This document shows positions 10,402-19,173 of a DNA stretch of 48,478 nt, piece after piece (the stretch's first letter is position 1; the number at the start of each line of letters is the position of its first letter). The position numbers and the translations under genes were made by a program. Below the pieces are notes generated by a model. That model saw only the letters and a list, made by a program, of their open reading frames with translations, ran no database searches and was not told the DNA's origin. Origin of the DNA: Betaproteobacteria bacterium (GTDB taxonomy: Bacteria; Pseudomonadota; Gammaproteobacteria; Burkholderiales; SG8-39); NCBI GenBank assembly GCA_016713125.1, contig JADJPT010000029.1, positions 1 to 48,478 on the forward strand. The letters are read 5' to 3'.

Positions 10402-10974
10402 ATGCAGGTCTACGGAACACTCAGGCTGGTTGCGCTTTCCCTGCTGTTTGCGCTGCTCGCGGGTTGCGCCACGCGCAACGTGGTCTCCGAGGGCGGGGAC
10501 AGCCGGCTGATGCTGCGCGGCAACGACCCGGTCGCCTACTTCACCGCCAACGCGGCCTTGCGCGGCGATCCGGCCATCAAGGCCGAACACGAGGGCCTGA
10601 CCTATCGCTTCACCAGCGCGGCCAACCGCGAGGCCTTCCTGAAGGATCCGGCGCGCTACGTGCCGGCGTACGGCGGCTATTGCGCGAGCGGCGCGCACTA
10701 CGCGCTGAAGTCGAACATCAATGCCGACGTGTTCAAGATCGTCGACGGCAGGCTGTTCCTGTTCGGCAGCCTGCGCTCGAGGCAGCACTGGGAGCTCGAC
10801 GAGAAGGCCAACATCGCGCTGGGCGACAAGTACTGGGCCGAGGAAACGCGCGACGCGCCGGCGCGCCTGCAGAACTGGAAGCGCTACGTGTTCCGCGTGC
10901 CGCACTACAAGACCAACGCCGAGCTCGAGGCGCAGTACCAGCGACGCTACGGCCGGCCCAGCGGTGGCGGCTGA
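10402..10974 (+). CDS. YHS-domain lipoprotein
   Basis: A 190-residue predicted lipoprotein. The start at ATG 10402 gives a compact signal (LRLVALSLLFALLAGC) with lipobox LLAG|C, so Cys becomes lipidated. An in-frame ATG at 10327 inside the previous gene's end would push the signal peptide inward, so I reject it. The YHS domain follows: LMLRGNDPVAYF, TYRFTSAANREAFLKDPARY and YGGYCASGAHYALKSN. YHS domains often bind metals through Cys or sense copper, but only one Cys of the usual set is seen here. A conserved W-rich C-terminal region follows. Role unknown. The stop overlaps the methyltransferase start. Confidence 0.82.
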   Translation: MQVYGTLRLVALSLLFALLAGCATRNVVSEGGDSRLMLRGNDPVAYFTANAALRGDPAIKAEHEGLTYRFTSAANREAFLKDPARYVPAYGGYCASGAHYALKSNINADVFKIVDGRLFLFGSLRSRQHWELDEKANIALGDKYWAEETRDAPARLQNWKRYVFRVPHYKTNAELEAQYQRRYGRPSGGG

Positions 10975-11611
10975 AACGGGCGGCGGGCGCGCGCCCGATG
11001 CGCAGCGCGCCATCGCGAAGTACCGTGCGCGTGCGGCCGGCTACGACGCCTCGGCCGCCAACACCATGGATCTGCGCCGGCGGACCGTCGCGCTGCTCGG
11101 CCTGCAGCCGGGCGAGACCGTGCTCGACGTGGCCTGCGGCACCGGGCTCAGCTTCGAACTGCTGGCCGGGGCGGTCGGCGCGCAGGGCCGCGTGATCGGC
11201 GTCGAGCTGAGCCCCGAGATGGCCGCGCAGGCGCGTCGCCGCATCGATGCGCGCGGCTGGGGCCGGGTCGAACTGATCGAAGCGCCGATGGAGAGCGCGC
11301 ACATCGACGCCCCGCTCGATGCGGTGCTGTTCAACTACACGCACGACGTGCTGCGCTCGCCGGCGGCGCTGGACAACATCTTCCGCCATCTGCGGCCCGG
11401 CGCGAGAATCGCGCTGGCCGGCATCAAGCATCCGCCGTGGTGGCTGTTTCCGGCCCGTCTCTGGCGCCTGCTGAAGGCGCGCCCCTACGTGACCACCTTC
11501 GAGGGCCTGGATCGGCCGTGGAGCCTGGTCGCGCAGCGCGTGCGCGGGCTCGAGGTGACGCCGGTGATGTTCGGCACCAATTACATCGCGCACGGCCGCT
11601 GGACGCCATGA
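10964..11611 (+). CDS. Class I SAM-dependent methyltransferase
   Basis: A 215-residue protein with motif I VLDVACGTGLSFELL, acidic post-I position VIGVELSPEMAAQARRR, and the motif IV region LDAVLFNYTHDVLRSPAAL. It looks like a UbiE/ArsM-type small-molecule methyltransferase. The GTG at 10964 overlaps the YHS stop by 11 bases; a downstream start is possible because residues 1-10 are low complexity. The stop overlaps the next ATG (ATGA), so it is tightly coupled to the ATP-grasp enzyme. Substrate unknown. Confidence 0.8.
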   Translation: MAAETGGGRAPDAQRAIAKYRARAAGYDASAANTMDLRRRTVALLGLQPGETVLDVACGTGLSFELLAGAVGAQGRVIGVELSPEMAAQARRRIDARGWGRVELIEAPMESAHIDAPLDAVLFNYTHDVLRSPAALDNIFRHLRPGARIALAGIKHPPWWLFPARLWRLLKARPYVTTFEGLDRPWSLVAQRVRGLEVTPVMFGTNYIAHGRWTP

Positions 11612-12945
11612 AGCGCATCCTGGTGCTGTTCCCCAAGGAGTGGGACAAGGTCGAGTTCGCCGGCGAGGGCTATCGCGATTTCGAGTTCGTGTACGCGGGC
11701 TTCGACCTGTTCAGCTTTCCGGACAACGCGCAACTGCTGACCTTCAGCGCGCATCGCTTCATCGACCGGCTGGTCGAGCGCTTCAGCCGCGAGCACCTGG
11801 ACGGCGTGATCAGCAACAACGAGTACTTCGGCGCGCTGATCGCGGCGGTGGTGGCCAGGCGCCTGGGCCTGCCGGGCACCGCTCCCGCGGCGCTGATCAC
11901 CGCGCAGCACAAGTACTACTCGCGCCAGGTGCAGGCGCGCGTGGCGCCCGAGGCGGTGCCGCGCTTCGCCGTGTTTCCGTACCACCGCGTCGACGCCGGC
12001 GAGATCGGCCTGCCCTTTCCGTACTTCGTGAAGCCGGTGCGCGCCACCTTCTCGGTGCTGGCGCGGCGCGTCGAGAACGCCGAGGAACTGCGCCGCCACA
12101 TGCGCTTCTCGATGCTGGAGACCTTCCTCATCAAGCGCCTGGTGCGCCCATACAACGACCTGGCCGCCGACTACACCGATTTCAACATCAACGCGCACCA
12201 CATGATCGCCGAAGAGCCGCTGTCCGGCCTGCTGGTCAACCTGGACGGCTACGCGCGCAACGGCCGCATGCATTTCATCGGCATGGTCGACGCACTGCTG
12301 TTCCCGGGCACCGACGCCTTCATGCGTTTCGAGTACCCCTCGCGCGTGCCCGAGGCCGTGCGCCGGCGCATGCATGCGCTGGCCACGCGCGTGCTCGAGG
12401 GCCTGGGCTTCGACCACGGCTTTTTCAACGTCGAGATGTTCTGGCGGCCCGATACCGGCGAACTCAAGGTGCTCGAGGTGAACCCGCGCCTGGCCTCGCA
12501 ACTGGCCGGGCTGTACCGTCGTGTCGAGGGCTTCAATCCGCACCGCATGCTGCTCGACCTGTGCACCGGTGCCGAACCGCGCCTCGAGGTCCGCCCCACC
12601 GGGCTCACGCATGCCGCGAGCTTCGTGTTCCGCAAATTCGACGGCGCGCCGCTGCGCGCCGAGCCCGACGCCGCGGCGGTGCAACGGGTACGCGAGCGCT
12701 ACCCGGACGCCGACCTGATGTTCTACTTCAAGCGCGGCACGGCCCTGGCGCGCGAGATGAAATGGCTGGGCAGCTACCGCTACGCGCTGCTGAACATCGC
12801 GGCGCCCGACCAGGAACAGTTGCTGCGCAGCTACCGCGAGGTCTGCGCCATGCTCGGCTTCGATGATGCGCAGGCCGCCGTCGCCGCGCCCGGCGACCGG
12901 GTCGCCGAGGAGCGCATGCTTTCCAGCCTTGGCGCCGGGCGCTGA
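11608..12945 (+). CDS. ATP-grasp domain protein of unknown substrate
   Basis: 445 residues. The centre has the ATP-grasp layout: FPYFVKPVRATFSVLARRV (ATP-binding Lys), LVRPYNDLAADYTDFNINAH, then FFNVEMFWRPDTGELKVLEV with NPRLASQLAGLY, giving the Mg2+-binding Glu and the E-x-NPR motif. The N-terminus (RILVLFPKEWDKVEF) resembles the pre-ATP-grasp fold. Such enzymes join a carboxylate to an amine or thiol through an acyl-phosphate. Coupling to a methyltransferase (ATGA overlap) suggests a small peptide or amino-acid derivative pathway, but the product cannot be inferred. The C-terminal ~100 residues (MFYFKRGTALAREMKWLGSY) have no obvious domain. Confidence 0.8.
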   Translation: MKRILVLFPKEWDKVEFAGEGYRDFEFVYAGFDLFSFPDNAQLLTFSAHRFIDRLVERFSREHLDGVISNNEYFGALIAAVVARRLGLPGTAPAALITAQHKYYSRQVQARVAPEAVPRFAVFPYHRVDAGEIGLPFPYFVKPVRATFSVLARRVENAEELRRHMRFSMLETFLIKRLVRPYNDLAADYTDFNINAHHMIAEEPLSGLLVNLDGYARNGRMHFIGMVDALLFPGTDAFMRFEYPSRVPEAVRRRMHALATRVLEGLGFDHGFFNVEMFWRPDTGELKVLEVNPRLASQLAGLYRRVEGFNPHRMLLDLCTGAEPRLEVRPTGLTHAASFVFRKFDGAPLRAEPDAAAVQRVRERYPDADLMFYFKRGTALAREMKWLGSYRYALLNIAAPDQEQLLRSYREVCAMLGFDDAQAAVAAPGDRVAEERMLSSLGAGR

Positions 12946-12961
12946 GCCGGCGCCGCCGCGC

Positions 12962-13558
12962 TCAGCGCAGCAGGTCCAGGGATTCGAAGCGCAGGTACAG
13001 TTCGCGGCAGATCCAGGCGTCGGCCGCGGCGTAGGCGATCTGCTGCGGGCTGAGCCTGGCGGCCGCCCAGTTGGTGGTCTTGGCGCCCTTGGGCACGCGC
13101 AGGCCGAGGAACAATGCGGCCAGGTTGCGCACCCCGGTCTGTTCGAGGCCGTGGCGCCTGGCTACCATGCCAAGGTCGAGCACGCCGCGGTCCTTGAACT
13201 CGAACAGCTTGCGCAACTGGGCAAGGTCGCCGGCAATCGACACGCCGGCCTTGGCCAGCGGCGCGGCGAGCATCTCGGCCACCACGGCGTGGGTGGCGCG
13301 ATCACGCAGCGGGAACAGCCAGACGCAATGCGCGGTGGCCACCTGCACCAGCGCCGGCGGGTAACTCTGCCCGCTGACGAAGGCCGGTCGGGTTTCGGTG
13401 TCGAAGCCGGTGGTGCGCTCGGCGAGGATGTCCTCGCGCGCCCGTGCGATGTCGGCGCTGCCCTCCACCAGGCGCACCTCGCCCTCATAACGGGCCAGCG
13501 GCAGCTCGAGCAGGCGTTCCTTGGAGATCGAGGCCGGAATGCCGTGGGGCAGGGACAT
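12962..13558 (-). CDS. RNase D-like 3'-5' exonuclease
   Basis: A 198-residue DEDDy nuclease domain with no HRDC. Exo I is TTGFDTETRPAF (Asp, Glu), Exo II is VSIAGDLAQLRKL (Asp), and Exo III is IAYAAADAWICRELY (Tyr and Asp spaced four residues apart). VRNLAALFLGLRVPKGAKTTNW precedes Exo III as in RNase D/WRN exonucleases. It probably trims structured RNA. It is convergent with the ATP-grasp gene (16-base gap) and lies 10 bases after the SMP-30 gene on the same strand. Confidence 0.85.
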   Translation of the reverse strand: MSLPHGIPASISKERLLELPLARYEGEVRLVEGSADIARAREDILAERTTGFDTETRPAFVSGQSYPPALVQVATAHCVWLFPLRDRATHAVVAEMLAAPLAKAGVSIAGDLAQLRKLFEFKDRGVLDLGMVARRHGLEQTGVRNLAALFLGLRVPKGAKTTNWAAARLSPQQIAYAAADAWICRELYLRFESLDLLR

Positions 13559-13568
13559 GGTGCCGGCG

Positions 13569-14555
13569 TTAGAAATACGCCACGCCCTGGGTGTTGACGA
13601 TCAGCGAATAGACCGAGGAACTGGCGGTCATGAACAGCCGGTTGCGGTGCGTGCCGCCGAAGCAGACGTTGGCGCAGCGCTCGGGCAGGTCGATGCGACC
13701 GATCAGCTTGCCCGCGGGGTTGAACACGTGCACGCCGTCGAGGCCGGCGCGGCCCATGCCCCAGCCGCACCACAGGTTGCCGTCGAGGTCGACGCGAAAG
13801 CCGTCCGGCGTGCCTTCGGGCCCGGCGTCGATGAAGACGCGCGGATTGGCGAGCTTCTTCCCGTCGACCACGTCGCAGGCCAGGATGCGGCGCGGCACCG
13901 AGCGCGACTCGACGACATACATGATCGACTCGTCGGGCGAGAAGGCCAGGCCGTTGGGCATGTTGATGCCCTCGGCCGCCACCGTGAGCGTGCCGTCGGC
14001 GTCCAGGCGATAGACGTTGGGCGGCAGTTCCTGCTCGGCCTTGACGCCCTCGTTGTAACCGATGATGCCGAACACCGGATCGGTGAACCAGATCGCACCG
14101 TCGCGTGAGCAGACGATGTCGTTGGGTGAATTCAGGCGCTTGCCCTGGTAGCGGTCGGCCAGCGTGACGACGCGGCCGTCGTATTCGGTGCGCGAGATGC
14201 GCCGCCCGCTGTGTTCGCAGGTCAGCAGCCGACCCTGACGGTCACGCGTGTTGCCGTTGCCGTGGCCGGAGGGCTTGCGGAACACGCCGCTGTCGCCGGT
14301 TTCCTCGTCCCAGTAGTACATGCGGTCGGCCGGCACGTCGCTCCATATCAGGCGACGCTGGTCGCCGAACCAGACCGGGCCCTCGGCCCAGCGAAAGCCG
14401 GTGGCCAGGCGCTCGACGCGCGCCAGCGGCAGGCGGTAGCGGGCGAAGGACGGGTCGACTTCCACCACGGCGGGATCGGGCAGGCGCACGTTCGGGCGCC
14501 ATTCGGAAGCGTCGACGGTGGACGCGGTCTGGGAGGGGGTGAGGGTCGTGTTCAT
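13569..14555 (-). CDS. SMP-30/gluconolactonase/LRE family protein
   Basis: A six-bladed beta-propeller of 328 residues. Metal-ligand motifs are ATGFRWAEGPVWFGDQRRLI (Glu), RLNSPNDIVCSRDGAIWFTD (Asn-Asp) and GINMPNGLAFSPDES (Asn). LDGNLWCGWGMGRAGLDGVH belongs to the closing blades. The family hydrolyses sugar lactones or related esters using one divalent metal. No signal peptide is seen, so it is likely cytoplasmic. Substrate not determinable. Confidence 0.88.
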   Translation of the reverse strand: MNTTLTPSQTASTVDASEWRPNVRLPDPAVVEVDPSFARYRLPLARVERLATGFRWAEGPVWFGDQRRLIWSDVPADRMYYWDEETGDSGVFRKPSGHGNGNTRDRQGRLLTCEHSGRRISRTEYDGRVVTLADRYQGKRLNSPNDIVCSRDGAIWFTDPVFGIIGYNEGVKAEQELPPNVYRLDADGTLTVAAEGINMPNGLAFSPDESIMYVVESRSVPRRILACDVVDGKKLANPRVFIDAGPEGTPDGFRVDLDGNLWCGWGMGRAGLDGVHVFNPAGKLIGRIDLPERCANVCFGGTHRNRLFMTASSSVYSLIVNTQGVAYF

Positions 14556-14627
14556 GGGGGCGAACTTTATCAGTCCCGGGCGGCGGATACATGTTGATCC
14601 GCTGCAGGGCCCGCAGGCAGGCGGGAT

Positions 14628-15080
14628 TCAGCGCAGCGTCACGGGGTTGCCGCTGCGGTCGAAGGGGATATACCCGGACACCCGGCCGAGCTTGACGGCG
14701 TCCACCATGGACTGCAGCGCCGACTCGACCTGCGCTGCGTCCGGGGCGCGTCCGGCGCGTCCGCCGAGGGCGGCCACGAACACCAGCGCCCAGTCCTGGC
14801 CGAACTGCCCGGCTTCCGACTGGAGCGCCGAGAAACCGGCAAGTTCCCCGGGGGATTTGTCCACGCACATCAGCGGGGCGAGTTCGCCGCCCAGTCCGGC
14901 CGCGTGGCCGGCGCGCTGCTCCGGGGTGCTGTGTTCGGACAGGCCGGCGCCGACGAACACGAACAGCAGGCGCTGGGGTTCGGCCTGCGCGCGCGCCGCG
15001 CGCAGCAGGTCGTCGAAGCTGGAAATGTCCATGGTGCGCATCCGCATGAAGTGGCCTGTCCGCAGTGTGACAGTGCTCAT
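14628..15080 (-). CDS. Conserved hypothetical protein (betaproteobacterial, about 134-150 aa)
   Basis: Up to 150 residues; MDISSFDDLLRAARAQ from an internal ATG near 15032 is a more typical start. The core is RLLFVFVGAGLSEHSTPEQR, LAPLMCVDKSPGEL, FGQDWALVFVAALGGRAGRA and the C-terminal FDRSGNPV. From memory, close relatives in Burkholderiales are labelled 'ribonucleotide reductase subunit alpha', but no reductase motif or domain is present and I consider that label unsupported. Function unknown. Confidence 0.7.
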   Translation of the reverse strand: MSTVTLRTGHFMRMRTMDISSFDDLLRAARAQAEPQRLLFVFVGAGLSEHSTPEQRAGHAAGLGGELAPLMCVDKSPGELAGFSALQSEAGQFGQDWALVFVAALGGRAGRAPDAAQVESALQSMVDAVKLGRVSGYIPFDRSGNPVTLR

Positions 15081-15136
15081 GGGGGTGCTGGCAACAGGGT
15101 CTTTCAGCCGACGAGCTGCGGAGGAGGAAACATCTC

Positions 15137-16209
15137 TCAGCGGCGGCTGGCCGCATTCGCCGGGACGATCTCCGGCTTGAAGCGGAACAACTGCGGGTCC
15201 GCAGGGTCGATGCTGGCGCGTACCCAGTGCGTGTCGGGCCAGCCGAAGGTCTCGACGCGCGTGAAGTTCTCGAAGACGCGTCCCGTTTTCGTGCTGTAGA
15301 GCGGCTTGTCGATGCGGAACAGGTGCGTGTCGCCGTGCAGGTAGGCAACGGGCTTGTCGTAGGTCTCGAGCTCCGCGGCCAGCGCCCGCACGTAGTCGCC
15401 ATAGGGTGTCCTGGGCTCGGGCAGCGGCTGGCCGCGCGATGAACGGCAGGAAGAAGCGTCCTGGCCGCCGCAGGCCAGAAATTCTCGAAGCCCGGGTTGG
15501 CCTGCGTCAGGATGACCAGGCCGCGGCCGCCTTCGGCCCTTGCGGCGGCGAAGGCCTGTTTCATCCATGCGATGTTGGCGGCCTTGCGTTCGGCATGTTC
15601 GGCCTGATTGGCCGGCGTGGTTCCGGAATTGTCGTTGCTGCCGATGATGTGCAGGGTCACGAAGGCCACCCCGTTCATGCTCCAGCGCTGGTTCTCGCGG
15701 AACCTGGCGTATTGCGGGTCGGCGGATTGCTGCATCACCGGCAGCGTGCGCTGACCCAGGCTGCGGCCTGCGGGGAAGAACAGCGTGCGCACACGCTCGA
15801 GCAGCGCGAGCGTGTCGACCTTGCGTGCGGCGAGCGGCGCGCAGTCGGCCCAGTCGTTGTCGCCGGGTGTGAGGATGAACGGGTGGCGCACGCTCTGGAA
15901 CGAGGTCAGCACGGCCTGGTAGTTTTCCTCTACACATGGCATGGCGGCCTGCGAGGGGTCGCGGTTGTAGGGGCGCGCGTCGAACTGGAAGTCGCCGATA
16001 TGCGCGACGAAGGCGAGATCGTTCGAGTTCAGCGCCGCGAGCACGCGCTGGTACTCGCGCTCCTGCGCGCGCGTGTAGGGCATGTCGCCGATCAGTGCGA
16101 AGTCGAATCCGCCTTCCCGGCTCCCGGCCGGGCCGGAGGATGCGCAGCCGGCCAGCAGCAGGGCCAGCAGGGCGGCAGCGACGATCTTTCCTGCGTGGGC
16201 GAGCAGCAT
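15137..16209 (-). CDS. Metallophosphatase-like lipoprotein (frameshifted)
   Basis: About 357 residues. The signal is KIVAAALLALLLAGC with a lipobox Cys, so it is probably an exported lipoprotein. Calcineurin-like ligands in order are FALIGDMPY, AHIGDFQFD, LTPGDNDWADC, HIIGSNDNS and, near the end, YLHGDTHLFRID (the GDTH motif). The frame breaks between FENFWPAA (about 15460) and TPYGDYVRAL (about 15400). The bases between read best as two compensating partial frames (FLPFIARPAA in the third frame), so more than one indel is likely; the net change needed is +1. Substrate unknown. Confidence 0.78.
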
Positions 16210-16392
16210 GTCTGTCTCCTCGATGCGCCTTCGGTCGGGCGTCGTGCGAGTCAGGATAGCAAACCGCGTTTCGCTTCGGCGCTGAAACATCCTGATACGA
16301 ATGTCCGGGGGCGAATGTGATCTGGCGCACGGACTGCGGCGTGCCTTGGGCCTAAGGTCGGTGTTCAGGAACAGGACAACCGGGAGAGCACC

Positions 16393-16908
16393 ATGCTGCA
16401 GAGCGGAAACAGGATGAGGGTCGTCGCGTTGTGTGTCGCGGCGCTTTGCGCCGCACCGGCGCTGGCCGAGAAGCCCGAAGGCAAGGGCAACAGCGGCAAG
16501 CACGACAGGAGCGATCGGTCCGAGCAGCGCGACGACGATCGCGGCAAGTCGCAGGCCTACGACAAGAAGCAGGACAGGTCGAGCGGCGGCGACCGTCACC
16601 ATTTCGACGACCGGCGGCGCAGCGTGGTGGTCAAGTACTACGGTGACCAGCATCGCGCCGGGCACTGCCCGCCGGGACTGGCCAAGAAGCAGAACGGTTG
16701 CCTACCGCCGGGCCAGGCCAAGAAGTGGCAGGTCGGCCGGCCACTGCCGCGGGACGTCATCTTCTACGAACTGCCGCGCCAGGTGCTGGTCGACCTGGGC
16801 CCGCCGCCGCCGCGCCATCGCTATGTCCGCGTGGGCGGAGACATCCTGCTGCTCGCCATGGGCACCGGCATGGTGATCGACGCGCTGAGCGGCCTTGCCG
16901 GCATGTAG
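16393..16908 (+). CDS. CigR/RcnB-like periplasmic protein
   Basis: A 171-residue exported protein. The signal peptide ends around AAPALAEK. A long charged stretch (Lys/Asp/Arg/His rich) follows, then two repeats of a CxPPGxAKK unit (HCPPGLAKKQNGC and LPPGQAKKWQ) and LPRDVIFYELPRQVLVDLG. This is the RcnB/CigR layout; RcnB is a periplasmic nickel/cobalt homeostasis protein and CigR an anti-virulence regulator. A hydrophobic C-terminal segment (GGDILLLAMGTGMVIDALSG) closes it. The DDRRRSVVVKYYGDQHR region precedes the repeats. Precise role here unknown. Confidence 0.8.
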   Translation: MLQSGNRMRVVALCVAALCAAPALAEKPEGKGNSGKHDRSDRSEQRDDDRGKSQAYDKKQDRSSGGDRHHFDDRRRSVVVKYYGDQHRAGHCPPGLAKKQNGCLPPGQAKKWQVGRPLPRDVIFYELPRQVLVDLGPPPPRHRYVRVGGDILLLAMGTGMVIDALSGLAGM

Positions 16909-16932
16909 GTTCGCCGGTCGGCGGGGGCTGTC

Positions 16933-16959
16933 CCGGCCATGCGCCATGCGCATGGCCGG
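16933..16959. terminator. Perfect 12-bp stem-loop after the CigR-like gene
   Basis: CCGGCCATGCGC (16933-16944) pairs perfectly with GCGCATGGCCGG (16948-16959) across a 3-base loop. It lies 24 bases after the CigR-like stop and before the deacetylase promoter region. It lacks a T-tract. Most likely a transcript-end hairpin. Confidence 0.5.
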
Positions 16960-17025
16960 CGAAACTCCCGCTGCGCGCTCGGGGCGCGTGGCTAGAATAG
17001 CCGCGTTTCCCTCCGCGAGGCGCGC

Positions 17026-17898
17026 ATGAACGAACTCCCGCTGGGCCCCGACGTGCATCGCACGAGCCAGGCCGTGTCCTGGCCCAACGGTGCGCGCTGC
17101 GCGGTGGCCATCACCTTCGATTTCGACGCCGAAACCATGTGGCTGTCGCGCGACACGTCGAACGCGCGGCGTCCCGCGTTGATCTCGCACGGCACCTACG
17201 CGGCCAAGATCGCCATCCCCGAGATCCTCGCCCTGCTGCAGGAGTTCGGCATCAAGGCCACCTTCTTCGTGCCGGGCTGGACGGCCGAGAACCACACGGC
17301 GCGCGTCGAGCAGATCCTCGCCGCCGGCCACGAGGTCGGCCACCACGGCTACCTGCACTTCTGGCCCGAGCCCGACAAGCCGGCCGAGGAGGAGAAGGAG
17401 ATCACCGACGGCCTGGAGGCCCTGCACAAGCTGTTCGGCCTCAAGCCCCTGGGCTACCGCTGCCCGGCGGGCGAGACCACCGACCGGCTGATCCCGCTGC
17501 TGCAGAAGTACGGCTTCATCTACGACAGCTCGTTCATGGACGACATCCACCCGTACGTGCACAGCGTGGGCGGCAAGTCGAGCGGCGTGGTGGAGATTCC
17601 CTGGCACTGGTCGATCGACGACGTGCCCTACACGGTCTACAGCCTGCGCGGCCAGCGCGCCATCCAGACCAACGATCACATCCTGAACATCTGGGAGACG
17701 GAGTTCCGCGAGCACCATGCGCGCGGCGCGCTGTTCGACCTGATCATGCATCCGCAGGCCATCGGGCGCCTGTCGCGCCTGGCCATGCTGCGCCGGTTCC
17801 TCGCCTTCCTGAAGGGTTTTCCCGGCGTATGGTTCGCCAGTTGCGGAGAGATCGCCCAGCACGTGCTGGCGCAGCAGAACAAGGGAGCGAAGGCATGA
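17026..17898 (+). CDS. Polysaccharide deacetylase (NodB/PuuE-like) family protein
   Basis: 290 residues with the NodB homology fold: VAITFDFDAETMWLSRD (catalytic and metal Asp), AAGHEVGHHGYLHFWPEPDK (metal His pair), GYRCPAGETT (RxPxG-like loop) and DLIMHPQAIGR (catalytic His). There is no signal peptide, and the loops resemble the cytoplasmic PuuE allantoinase-type subgroup more than cell-wall deacetylases. A TAGAAT box at 16993-16998 may be its -10. Its TGA overlaps the next ATG, pairing it with an amidohydrolase and then a Bug receptor. Together this suggests hydrolysis of an imported amide or cyclic amide. Substrate unknown. Confidence 0.85.
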   Translation: MNELPLGPDVHRTSQAVSWPNGARCAVAITFDFDAETMWLSRDTSNARRPALISHGTYAAKIAIPEILALLQEFGIKATFFVPGWTAENHTARVEQILAAGHEVGHHGYLHFWPEPDKPAEEEKEITDGLEALHKLFGLKPLGYRCPAGETTDRLIPLLQKYGFIYDSSFMDDIHPYVHSVGGKSSGVVEIPWHWSIDDVPYTVYSLRGQRAIQTNDHILNIWETEFREHHARGALFDLIMHPQAIGRLSRLAMLRRFLAFLKGFPGVWFASCGEIAQHVLAQQNKGAKA

Positions 17899-19136
17899 AC
17901 ACAGCCGCAGACAAGTACGACCTGGTGCTGAAGGGCGGGCGGGTGATCGATCCCGCCCAGGACCTGGACGCGATCCGCGACGTGGCGATCGCCGGCGGAC
18001 GCATCGCCGCGATCGAGGCCGACATCGCGGCTTCGCGCGCCGCGCGGACGGTGGATGTTTCGGGTGCCGTGGTGACGCCGGGCCTGATCGACATGCACGT
18101 GCACGTGTATCGCCACTTCACCGACTTCGGCCTGCCGCCGGACGACGCCGGCGTGAACGCCGGGGTGACCACCATCGTCGACCAGGGCAGCGCCGGCGCC
18201 TGGACCTTCGACGGCTTCAAGGCCTATTGCATGGACCCGGCGGTCAGCGAGGTGTTCTCGTTCCTGTCGGTGAACCTGTCGGGCACGCTGCGCGGCTGCA
18301 AGGGCGGGCCGGTGATCCAGAATCCGGACTACATCGACCTCGAGGTCATGCAGGGCTTCATCGAGAGGTTCCCGCGCCAGATCCGCGGCATCAAGGGCCA
18401 CAGCGATTCGGCCAGCTGGTCGCTGTGGGGCAGCGTGATGCTGCGCCGTGCGCGCGAGATCGCCGACCGGAACAAGCTGCCCGTGTACGTGCACACCGGC
18501 GAGCTCTGGAAGACCGACGAGAAGCACCGGCCGGAGCCGCGCTCGGTCATGGAGGAGACCCTGTTCTTCGTGCGCCCGGGCGACCTGCTCGCCCACGCCT
18601 ACTCCTCGCGCGACGACGGGGTGCTGGGCAAGGGCAAACCCAGCCCGCGCCTGGTGCAGGCGGTCAGGGACGGCGTGCACCTGGACATCGGCCACGGCGT
18701 GAACTTCTGCTTCGACACCGCGCGGCGCATGATGGACGCGGGCCTGTATCCGCATACCATCAGCACCGACGTGCACGGCGACTTCGCCACGCACGACAAC
18801 GACAGCACGCTCGACTACAGCATGGTCGGCACGATGTCCAAACTGATGGCGCTGGGCTTCGACCTGCCCTTCGTGGTGCGCGCCTCGACCTGGAACCCGG
18901 CCGGGGTGCTGCGCCTGCAGGACGAGATCGGCAGCCTGAAAGTGGGCACGCGCGCCGATGTCTCGGTGCTCGACCTGGTCGAGGAGCCCTGGGAGTTCCG
19001 CGACTGCAACAAGGAAGTGCTGAAGGCCGAGCGGCGCATCGTGCCGCGCCTGGTGGTGCGCGCCGGGCGTGCGCTCACGCCCACCAACCGCCTGCTGCGT
19101 GACGTGATGCGGGCACGCGATTTGCAAGCAGCATGA
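17895..19136 (+). CDS. Amidohydrolase/dihydroorotase-like metal-dependent hydrolase
   Basis: 413 residues with an amidohydrolase-superfamily barrel. The beta-strand 1 motif is GLIDMHVHVYRHF (HxH); the candidate carbamylated or metal-bridging Lys is in RGIKGHSDSASW; strand 5 is LPVYVHTGELW; strand 8 is HTISTDVHGD (Asp). The N-terminal KYDLVLKGGRVIDPAQDLD and C-terminal VGTRADVSVLDL are the flanking beta-sandwich. It resembles the EF_0837/AHA_3915 deacetylase group. ATG overlaps the deacetylase stop (ATGA), implying the two act on the same compound. Confidence 0.85.
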   Translation: MNTAADKYDLVLKGGRVIDPAQDLDAIRDVAIAGGRIAAIEADIAASRAARTVDVSGAVVTPGLIDMHVHVYRHFTDFGLPPDDAGVNAGVTTIVDQGSAGAWTFDGFKAYCMDPAVSEVFSFLSVNLSGTLRGCKGGPVIQNPDYIDLEVMQGFIERFPRQIRGIKGHSDSASWSLWGSVMLRRAREIADRNKLPVYVHTGELWKTDEKHRPEPRSVMEETLFFVRPGDLLAHAYSSRDDGVLGKGKPSPRLVQAVRDGVHLDIGHGVNFCFDTARRMMDAGLYPHTISTDVHGDFATHDNDSTLDYSMVGTMSKLMALGFDLPFVVRASTWNPAGVLRLQDEIGSLKVGTRADVSVLDLVEEPWEFRDCNKEVLKAERRIVPRLVVRAGRALTPTNRLLRDVMRARDLQAA

Positions 19137-19173
19137 GCCGGACCCATACGATCACCCTCTGGAGATGCGAAAA

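Noticed and set aside
14242..16665. 807-codon minus-strand frame joining the metallophosphatase to the SMP-30 region
   Set aside because: Only the metallophosphatase N-terminal half is real; the rest is out-of-frame shadow created by a frameshift.
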